Shown here piece by piece: positions 56,520-64,000 of a stretch of DNA of 64,000 nt. Source of the stretch: Dipteris shenzhenensis (Eukaryota > Polypodiophyta > Polypodiopsida > Gleicheniales); the NCBI GenBank assembly GCA_047967505.1, contig CM106540.1; one strand, 5' to 3'. Numbering within the stretch: the stretch's first letter is position 1; every line of letters begins with the position of its first letter. The notes under the pieces were generated by a model. It was not told the DNA's origin, made no database searches, and saw only the letters and a program-made list of their open reading frames with translations. Position numbers and translations under genes: made by a program.

Positions 56520-56725
56520 GCTAGACTACGCAGATCTGGCGGTGCAAGACTGCGCAGATCTGGCGCTCAGATCTGTGGCTAAACTGCGTAGATTTGGAGC
56601 GCAGATCTGGTGCAGATCTGGAGCGGGAATACACACAGATCTGGCGCGCAGATCTAGAGCGCAATGGCGGGGCAGAAAGAGGGAGAAATATGAGAAGAGG
56701 GGCAGATCTGCAGTGGGAGAGAGAT
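56520..56725. repeat. GCAGATCTGG word array in the element 2 leader
   Basis: AGATCT occurs nine times, mostly inside GCAGATCTGG or close variants, and a tenth lies at about 56305. It sits between the primer site and the Gag start on the minus strand. Confidence 0.9.
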
Positions 56726-56777
56726 CTGAGAAAAGGCAGATTGAGGGGAGAGAAGAGGGAGAAGAGGGATCAACCTA

Positions 56778-56789
56778 GCTCTGATACCA
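56778..56789 (-). other. Primer-binding site of element 2
   Basis: On the minus strand TGGTATCAGAGC directly follows the 5' LTR, a perfect initiator-Met-tRNA complement. Confidence 0.93.
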
Positions 56790-57092
56790 TGTTGGAATAG
56801 GGAAGCAAGAACTAGAACTAGAAACTGGAAATGAAATAACAAGACTGAAAGACAAGAAATACCTCGAGAAGAGTGTAGACAAGACACAAGCTAGACTAAT
56901 TGATTACAATGATGTGACCCATTGAATATATGGGCCAAAGTACAAGACATAAAGCAAGAGTGCTTATGGGATAGTTGTAGAAGTGCCACATGGCACACAC
57001 TCAAGACATAAAGACTAGACTTAGACTTAGACTTAGACTTAGACTAATGTAGACTAGGAAATAGTACACTTAGTGTGCACTTATCTCCAACA
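56790..57092 (-). repeat. 5' LTR of gag-only element 2
   Basis: 303 bp, TGTTGG...CCAACA, followed on the plus strand by the GAGTG target duplication. Confidence 0.95.
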
Positions 57093-57114
57093 GAGTGCTG
57101 TTGGGGATGATCTT

Positions 57115-57361
57115 TGCAGGCTTATGTGTGTGATCAGCAGGCAACTAATCTGAAGGAGACAGCAGCGGAAGACCCAAAAGTGTTGATTACTGCTGCTGTA
57201 GGTGCTTGTCTCTTGGCGGTGTATGATTATGTGAGATATGGTGGGAAGAATTGGGCTCGGATGTCCTTGGTGAACTCTCAATCTTATCGAGAGCTAGCTC
57301 TAGTACTTCATTGTAGTGCTTTGTTCACTACTTGTGCCACTAAGTGGCAGCTTTACCTGTG
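57115..57361 (+). other. Coding-like stretch after element 2
   Basis: After TTTGCAG (57112-57118), an open frame of about 80 codons contains AYVCDQQATNLKETAAEDPK and VLITAAVGACLLAVYDYVRY. It could be an exon with a hydrophobic segment. No family was recognised. Confidence 0.25.
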
Positions 57362-57403
57362 AAGTGCTTCATCTCATGTTGCTATCTATTTATGTGCAAA
57401 GGT

Positions 57404-58100
57404 CTAGCTGCACCACCCTCCCGTTGCTATCATGCACGAGGCAGCAGCTCGACCTGTATTGCACAAGCAGGCTCTCGCAAGATGCCCCATCTGTCTGCAG
57501 TGAAGGTACTTTGCCCTGGGAGTCTTTTTTATAAATAATACATTATTAGCATTACACCCATCCAAGGTCTCAAGAAAGATCTCCTTAGGCATGGACTCCA
57601 AGTAATCTATTATCACCGTGAGTCGAGGGACCCTATCATCCGCCAAAATTAAGGCTACTGTGGGTAGAAACTCTAAGACTAATAGAAACCAAAATAGGAA
57701 AAGTGGAGAAGCCAAGACGGGAAGGAGGGGAGACAATGGGTTATAGCCACCCAAAAAAAGTTATCGTTACCAAAAGCCATTAGAAGATAGAGAAAAAGGA
57801 GGGCAGACTACTCCGTCTAAGCCATTGCTGAAAACCTGCCACACAAGGGTAGGCTAGGTAAAGGGAAAAAAACCTACAAGAGCAATTAGGCCGAAAAAGT
57901 CCTGGAGTTGTTCAAACCAGGCCTAAGGGGAGAGCACGGATGAGAGGTGGCATGGGGAAGGAGGTGGTGGAGGCAATGGGGAGGCAGGTGGAAAGAGAAG
58001 TGATGAAAAGGACGTAAGGACTAGAGGCACAAAAAGCATGGCACAAAAGGCAGTCAGAGTTGGGGAGAGGGGAGCTCTAAGGAGTATAACACAAAAGTTA
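57404..58100 (-). pseudogene. LINE ORF1-like (zinc-knuckle) fragment (minus strand)
   Basis: The minus strand reads RLTVIIDYLESMPKEIFLET, then TPRAKYLHCRQMGHLARAC, the DUF4283/zinc-knuckle type region of plant LINE ORF1 (normally ..YERLPxxCxxCGxxGHxxxxC; the first Cys is lost here). Upstream sequence to about 58100 is low-complexity and may be the ORF1 N-terminus. Confidence 0.55.
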
Positions 58101-58189
58101 AAAATTTAGTGAGCTTCCTTTACCATTATTGCCTCTGGACTAATGAATCTACGATAGTCAATAAACTAATAGTGAGGTTTGAATTTTTT

Positions 58190-58190
58190 A

Positions 58191-58228
<38 letters not shown>

Positions 58229-58350
58229 CTCAAAATTAATTAATTAAAAATACTGATAAATTTACACAAAAAAGCACGCAGTGCACGCACACATATAATA
58301 ACTATATGCATATACATACATATATACATACATATATACACACACACATA
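58190..58350. repeat. (CT)n and TACATA microsatellites
   Basis: CT run at 58194-58226. TATACATACATA-type sequence at about 58290-58350. Confidence 0.93.
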
Positions 58351-58560
58351 CATGCATCTCTCTCTAGACCACATCTTCACCTTGAGGGCTATCATGGAGG
58401 AGGCGAGGTCGAGACACCGGAAAGTCTACATCCTCTTTGTAGACTTTCAAAAGGCCTTCGACAATGTCCTACTATGTCGCCTGATCAAGAGATTACAGGA
58501 GACACAGATTTCCGAGAAGTCCCACCTATCCTTAGGAGAGCATTTAAATCCCATATGAAT
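58351..58560 (+). pseudogene. LINE-A RT fragment (plus strand)
   Basis: Reads LDHIFTLRAIMEEARSRHRK and VYILFVDFQKAFDNVLLCRL, the RT entry block and the first catalytic Asp region (FVDFxKAFD). The first part matches LINE-A copy 1 (DHIFTLRAIIEES). It is short and truncated on both sides. Confidence 0.85.
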
Positions 58561-58599
58561 CCCAAGCTATCTAAAAACTTCTCCCTCCTTTATTAATTT

Positions 58600-59990
58600 C
58601 TATTCTTTATTTGTTAGCAAGTGTGGGAGGAGACACTTCGTCCAATAAACTTCAGTCTTATTAAGGTTGATCTTAGAGCCAAAGGTCAGGACAAAAAATG
58701 TGCATAAACTCTAAAGTGTTGTCCTTGGAGATGATCTGAGGAGTGAGGTTTGTGTCATCAACAAATTGTTGACTAACAATTTGTTTGCCTCCCTCTAATT
58801 TAATGCCCTTGATTTTTGACCGCTACCCACCTTTTCTTGCATTAACCATCCCAATGCATTAACAGCTATAATAGTAAAAAGAAGGGGGAAAAGGGGACAC
58901 CGTTGCCTGATGGATCTCCTAAGTGAGAGGAGAGGAACAACTAAGCCATTTACTTCTACCTTAGACACTACTTGGTTTAAGAAAACCTCAATAAGCTTGT
59001 AGAAAACCAAAATCCCATGTCCTTTAGTGAGATGAGGACAAACTTCCATATCATTCTATTGTAAGCCTTATCCAAATTGACTTTCAGAAAGCAAATATCT
59101 TGACCTCGTTCCTTTGCATACTTGAGTCCTTCCCAAAGAGCCTCAAGAATATTTCTTTCACTAATAAAATGCTTCTGCTCCTCTAATCCATGATTGCATT
59201 TTGTCCTCTATCTTAGGGCTAAGGCCTTGGCAAAGATCTTATAACATGTGTTAAGCATTGTGAGCAGCCTCCGGTTTTTGAGTTTTTGTTTGTTTCATTG
59301 TCAACCGTGGCATCCATTTCTCCTCTCCCAAAATAGTAGGATGTTCAGACCAACAATGTCCTCGGAGCATTGGTAAAACTCGACTAGTAGGTTGCCCTCC
59401 CCAAGATTCTTTCCCTTGGCCATACTATTACTACACACGTTTGAGCTCTTCCAAAGTTATATCTTTGTTTGAGTATAGAGCATCAAAGTTAAGCACCACT
59501 CTAGGATGTGTTGGGCTACATTTCTCCTTGGCTAAGAGCTTCTCATTAGTCATTAATAGTTTTTGATAGTGTTCTGAGACCACTTGATTGATCTCTATAT
59601 TGTCAGTTATTGTCTTAACCATCCACAAACAAGCGAGTCAAGCTCTCTTGTGATGATTCTTCCTTATGGACCCAAAATTTTTATCATTGGCCCTATCGCC
59701 TTTTCTAGCCCACCATTCTCCAGTAGTGTCTATTCCTCTTTTTTCAGCTCTTCTCTAAAGGTCTTAATCCTTTTCTCTAAAGGTCTTAATCTTTAACTAT
59801 CCTTGTTCTGAGAAATCAAAAGTTGGGCCTCTATATGATTTTTGAAAGTCTATCTTCTCATTTTTCTGGATATTGTTGCTCCTTTCCTAATAGCCTTTAG
59901 GAAGATCTTGGGCGTATCAATAGCTCTCAACCATTTGTCTGTATAACAAACTATTCCTCCAAAAACATCAAGCATCCACAGTAGGGCTAA
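58600..59990 (-). mobile_element. LINE (family C) reverse transcriptase remnant (minus strand)
   Basis: On the minus strand from about 59.8 kb down: NQVVSEHYQKLLMTNEKLL, LNFDALYSNKDITLEELKRV; near 59250 a broken YKIFAKALALR; at about 59080 FLKVNLDKAYNRMIWKFVLI (first catalytic Asp block, DxxKAYD). Then VEVNGLVVPLLSLRRSIRQR and CPLFPLLFTIIAVNALGWLM (QGCPLSPLLF block). The YxDD block and 3' end are missing. Stops are frequent. Confidence 0.75.
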
Positions 59991-60149
59991 ATCTGTTAGT
60001 GGATGATATCCATCAGTAACGAATACTCGAGGATTAGAGTGTGTTATCTAAAATATTCCAACCATCATGGGTATTGCTTATTGCAATGACTCTTATCACA
60101 TGGTAGTGGGAACTAGGAAATACTTGGAAAGCTAAAAAGGTTGTGTAAG

Positions 60150-61870
60150 CATTTTACAATTAACTAAAACTATAACACAAAATTTTCAAGGGAGAGGTGA
60201 GTGTTGGCTTGAATCTTCAAAAGCATAAAATAGGATCGCAAGAGTATATTCCAATTTATTTAAAGCTCTAACACATAGCTCTCGAGAGTGGTAAGTGCGA
60301 GCTTTAAACAAAACCATACAAACATATTTTACATCTTCACTCAAACTACAACACACAACTCGAGAGAGAGATGAGTGCTAGTTTGGGTCTTCAAAACAAA
60401 ACTATGCAAACAAATTAATTCACACTGTGATGTATAAATCCAAAAAGAGCTAAATGTTAGCTTAAGTATCCTAGGCAAAGATATCTACAATTTAACTCAA
60501 GCTCTAACACGTAACTTTCAAGACAGATAAGCACTAAGGATGCAAGAATTTTATAATTTAACTTAAACTACAACACACGATTTTCAAGAGAGATGTGAGT
60601 GCTAGTTTGAGTCTTTAAAAGCATAAAACAAGACTATACAAACGTATTTATAGTTTAAAAAAAGCTATGTAAAAATGTTTTACATCTATACTCAACACAA
60701 CTTTCTTCAAAGTAAGGCTATTTACATGTTTACAACTTACTTCACATTGTGACACATGACTCTTGAAAGAGCTAAATGCTAGCTTGAGTGCACTATGCAA
60801 AGATATTTGTAATTTAACTCAAGCTCTAACACAGTTGTAGAGGGAGGTAAGTGCTAGCTTGGGTCATTAAAAAGGTTAAAACTAACATTCCACATTTTAA
60901 TCCACATTACAACACACACCTCTTGAGAGAGATGAGTGCTTATTTTAGTCTTTAAAAATCTGAAGCACGAGACTATGAGAACATGTTTATGGTTTAATTT
61001 AGACTATAACACATAACTTTTGATAGAGGTAAGTGCTTGTATGAGTGTTGAAGCATAACTATGCAAATACATTCCAAATCTTAACCCAAACTATAACACA
61101 AAACCATGAGGAGAGTCAAGTGCCAATTTGAATCCTCAAAAGCTTACATATTTTAAAACATGAAATGAAGCTTATATATTTAAAAACATGAAACTTTGTA
61201 ATACATACTGCAATTATGTGCTTAAATAATATAAGTATTTACAGTCTAACTTAAGCTCTAACACATAACTCTCAAGCCAAGTAAGTGAGCTTGAGTCTTT
61301 AAAAACTTTAAGCAAAACTACGCAAACATATTTGACAAGTTCACTCAGACTATAACACACAACTCAAAAGAGAGATATGTGCTAGTTTGAGTCTTCAAGG
61401 CAAGACTATGCAAAAATATTTACAATTTAATTCACACCGTGATACATAATTGTTTTGTTGATGGATGATATTCATGAATAATGAGTAAAGTCTCTGTGTA
61501 AGGTAAGTTGGGTCCGAAGTCTAAGGCTACTAATGTCCACTCTTCCAACGACTTGACGATTGCCACTTGATTGCAAGGATGAATAAATAATCACAAATTC
61601 ATGAAAAGATTAGTGGATAGCTAAGAGTCATTGAAAAACGTAAAGTAAGCCTGTGCAAGCATGCTTGTAGTTTAACTCAAACTATAGCACATAACTTTTG
61701 AAAGAGATAAGTGCTAGCGTGGATGTTCAAACAAAACTATACAAGTACATTTCAAATGTTAATTCAAATTGTGATGCAAAACTCTCGACAAATTGGGTGC
61801 TAAGTTGAGTCTTTAAAATCTTACAACATGAAATGAAACTTACGATACACCTTAGAAACTAATTTTAAAA
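60150..61870. repeat. Degenerate satellite-like array, unit about 70-100 bp
   Basis: At least 15 imperfect units follow the scheme ACTCAAACTATAACACA, CAACTCTCGAGAGAGAT, GAGTGCTAGTTTGAGTCTT, then CAAAACTATGCAAACATATTT. Two unit types seem to alternate, one with AAACTATAACACA and one with AGCTCTAACACATAACT. Interruptions lie at about 60660-60740 and 61440-61620. No gene is present. Confidence 0.82.
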
Positions 61871-61936
61871 AATACAATCACAACAATCATGTATTGCTGG
61901 ATCCAACAACTTATGCCCTAAAAAAAAGTAATAAAA

Positions 61937-62100
61937 AGGTTTTCAAATTTAAAGTCAATCTACTCATAATTGATATGGAACATACCATATTGTAATATCC
62001 AAGCTATTGGGATTCTAGCTTGTCTTTACAATCATACAAGGTTTTCAAGTTTAAAGTCAATTCACTCATAATTGGTACGTAACATATCATATAGAAAGAC
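61937..62100. repeat. Direct repeat, period 102 bp, two copies
   Basis: AGGTTTTCAA(A/G)TTTAAAG followed by TCAATC/TCAATT and ACTCATAATTG occurs at 61937 and 62039. Confidence 0.85.
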
Positions 62101-62756
62101 CAACTTACCTCTAGGAGGAAAGCACACTTGTAAGTAAACAAAAGCAATGTTAATATCCTAAAGTGAAATGACCAAATTTAAAAAAAGGTAAAGGTTATTA
62201 TCAATGTTTATTTGAAAGGTAGTTCAAGTTTTCACTTGACTAACATAATTATGTATTACTTAGTACAATGTCATTATAGGTACATTTACCTACGTCACAA
62301 TTTTGGCTTGTGCACAAGAAAGTTTACTTAAATTAAAGCTTGAGTTTTAGGACTTTTATCTTGCAAGTAAATAAATAAGTACTTGTAAGATAAATTGGGC
62401 TAAAAATTTGAGGTCATTGTAGTTTGTTCTTCCAACAGCCTGATGGCTGCTTTTATAGGATTACAACCTACTTTAGTCAAGAATTTGAGGCTAACTAATT
62501 ACAAGGATGAATAAAAAACCACGAGCGGCGGCAGCAGACAATTGGAGAAAATGGTTCATTGTAGATTATTCTGAGAACAACATGGTTAACTATGGAGCTG
62601 ACAAATAGCAGGGACTTGGTAGTTTAGTAAGGGATCTTGATGCCTAGCAACATCTTAAGGAGACTACAGAATTTGGTAGACGTTTCAGAAAATACTTCTT
62701 ATCTAAACAAACAACCAGGTAGGAGAATCTCATAAAAGGGCCAAAATTGGAAGAAG

Positions 62757-63090
62757 TTGAGAAGCGCAGCAAGGAACTTTGAGATAGGGGACATCACGAA
62801 CAAGGATCTAGCAAAGATGCAAAAGGAGCTTGAAGATCAGAGAGCTGAAAAGAAGGCTCTTTACAAATGGCTCTGCAACATGCACAACGCATTGAACATT
62901 GAAAAAGACCAGATGATGGAGGAACTAAAAAGGGAGGTTGCAGAAACTAGAACGGTGATGTAGGAGCTGCGAGAGAGCTTCAAGGTTAGGAAGGATGGGG
63001 CAAAGAGCAACCGGGGTGGAGAAGACAATGAGACAGCTCTCTTGGCCAGGAAGGATGTAGAGAGCAACCACGGTGGAGCAAGCTGCACCA
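62757..63090 (+). other. Coiled-coil coding-like fragment
   Basis: A 68-codon plus-strand frame (62757-62963) with heptad-like Leu/Lys/Glu content, including LAKMQKELEDQRAEKKALYK, continues past one stop as LRESFKVRKDG. It is likely a coiled coil. The family is unknown; it may be a remnant of a gene or of a transposon accessory protein. Confidence 0.35.
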
Positions 63091-63099
63091 ACCACAGTG

Positions 63100-64000
63100 G
63101 GGGTTGTTATTTCAAAACAATGTTGGAAGTTTAAAGAGTAAGCTACAAGACACTTAGTGATGAATCTTTAGAATGTGAGTGCAGCTCTCTAAAATCTCTC
63201 CCCTTTTTTTTGGTTCATAATTCCTTTTGGATGACATCAGATAGAGGAGAAGGAAAAATGTTTAAAAGTCTTAGTTCAAGACTGATCCTTTCTTTTCCCA
63301 ACTACCTTACGTTCAAGCTACAATAAAAACGATTTGGAATGATGAAGACCATCTTGGTACATCTTCATTCCATGTAATGTCTTTTGAAATTTAAAAGCCT
63401 ACATTTCACAGTCTAAAGTAGAATTTTAAAAGTTGTAGTAGATTCAAGTTAGAGTAGCATGTTGCAATTTAATGTTATAAAACTATAAAATTTCTTGTAA
63501 TTCTTTCATAGCTAGCATTAAATGAAAGTTGGATTCTGTGTTGCAGCTTTTGTATCTCTACTTGCTTTTGTATCTCTACTAGCATTTGTAGATGGCTCAT
63601 GTAGGTGAATCTAGAGCTCACTCAAATATAAAGGAAAGTTTTAAAGAATGAGAATGTGCGCTTCCTAATAACCACCAAGAAAGAAACCATTGAGATTGCT
63701 TTTACGAATGCTGAAGGCCATGTTACAAAATCTTGTTCAAACCATGGCAAAGTGCAAAGTGAGAACCTTGCGAGAGAGGTTTCTAAATATTTTCCATAAT
63801 GAAACTGGATACCAATATATCCATCACATTGCATTAGAGAGTCAACAATGTCTTGGTCAAATAGATCGACACATTACATCTTGTGATGCAAGGTGGGAGG
63901 GATCGCATGTTGAATCAAGAGTTGCATACATTAAGAATGTGTGGTGCAACTTTGAAGAAAAGGAGTCCTCATGCCCTCCACTCAACAAATACACCCATGT
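63100..64000. other. No gene recognised
   Basis: AT-rich DNA with a short duplicated TTTTGTATCTCTACT at about 63550-63580. Nothing else is supported. Confidence 0.45.

Larger units (their letters stand above)
54618..57092 (-). mobile_element. Gag-only LTR retrotransposon 2 (TR-GAG-like), complete
   Basis: A 2475-bp minus-strand element flanked by a perfect 5-bp target duplication GAGTG (54613-54617 and 57093-57097). The LTRs (54618-54907 and 56790-57092) start TGTTGG and end CCAACA. They differ by about four substitutions plus copy number of a TTAGAC motif. It has a primer site next to the right (5') LTR and a purine tract next to the left (3') LTR. It encodes only Gag, with one frameshift and one stop, and no pol. 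The LTRs show no evident similarity to those of element 1, but the Gags are clearly related. It is therefore a second nonautonomous family dependent on copia-type enzymes. Confidence 0.93.

Noticed and set aside
56464-56800. 104- and 68-codon plus-strand open frames
   Set aside because: Produced by the AGATCT word array in the leader of element 2. Charged low-complexity peptides, antisense to the element.
1-64000. CRISPR arrays, bacterial operons, rRNA or tRNA genes
   Set aside because: None seen. The direct repeats present are plant minisatellites or LTRs, and no cloverleaf could be folded convincingly by eye.

Overview
The window is plant nuclear DNA from a large, repeat-rich genome. The evidence is spliced genes with GT-AG introns and plant-type proteins, initiator-Met-tRNA primer sites of Ty1/copia type, LINEs with zf-RVT C-termini, Helitron remnants and long microsatellites. 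Introns of several kb packed with transposons, and a Penelope-like reverse transcriptase fragment, suggest a fern, lycophyte or gymnosperm rather than a compact angiosperm genome. That placement is inference.

Two host genes can be assembled. (1) A six-exon plus-strand gene (14391-26278) encodes a 179-residue, probably four-helix membrane protein with an N-terminal RPSGTDG motif, resembling the plant Jagunal-like family. Its introns are 0.1-7.6 kb, and intron 3 holds an almost intact gag-only LTR element nested in a decayed Ty3/gypsy element, plus a Penelope-like fragment. (2) A two-exon plus-strand gene (51084-52625) encodes a three-finger CCCH zinc-finger protein of about 449 residues. A divergent minus-strand multi-exon gene or pseudogene (about 10.08-14.08 kb) is possible; its last part looks like a zinc-ribbon OB fold.

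Most of the rest is mobile DNA. 0-1.6 kb: LINE-A reverse transcriptase (minus). 3.9-8.1 kb: two Helitron-type PIF1 helicase remnants in opposite orientation. 15.6-16.3 kb and 26.6-27.5 kb: LINE-B 3' ends. 21801-24441 and 54618-57092: two terminal-repeat gag-only (TR-GAG-like) elements with LTR pairs, primer sites, purine tracts and perfect 5-bp target duplications. 28.9-31.3 kb: copia gag (minus). 33.6-35.7 kb: LINE. 35.7-38.5 kb: inverted LINE-A 3' ends. 38.5-39.3 kb and 46.7-50.0 kb: related copia pol copies. 50.0-50.7 kb: an internally deleted LINE. 57.4-60.0 kb: LINE pieces. 60.15-61.87 kb: a degenerate satellite-like array.

The most notable finds are the two gag-only elements, whose Gag proteins are clearly related although their LTRs are not; the oligonucleotide arrays in the leader of the second one; and the plant Penelope-like fragment.
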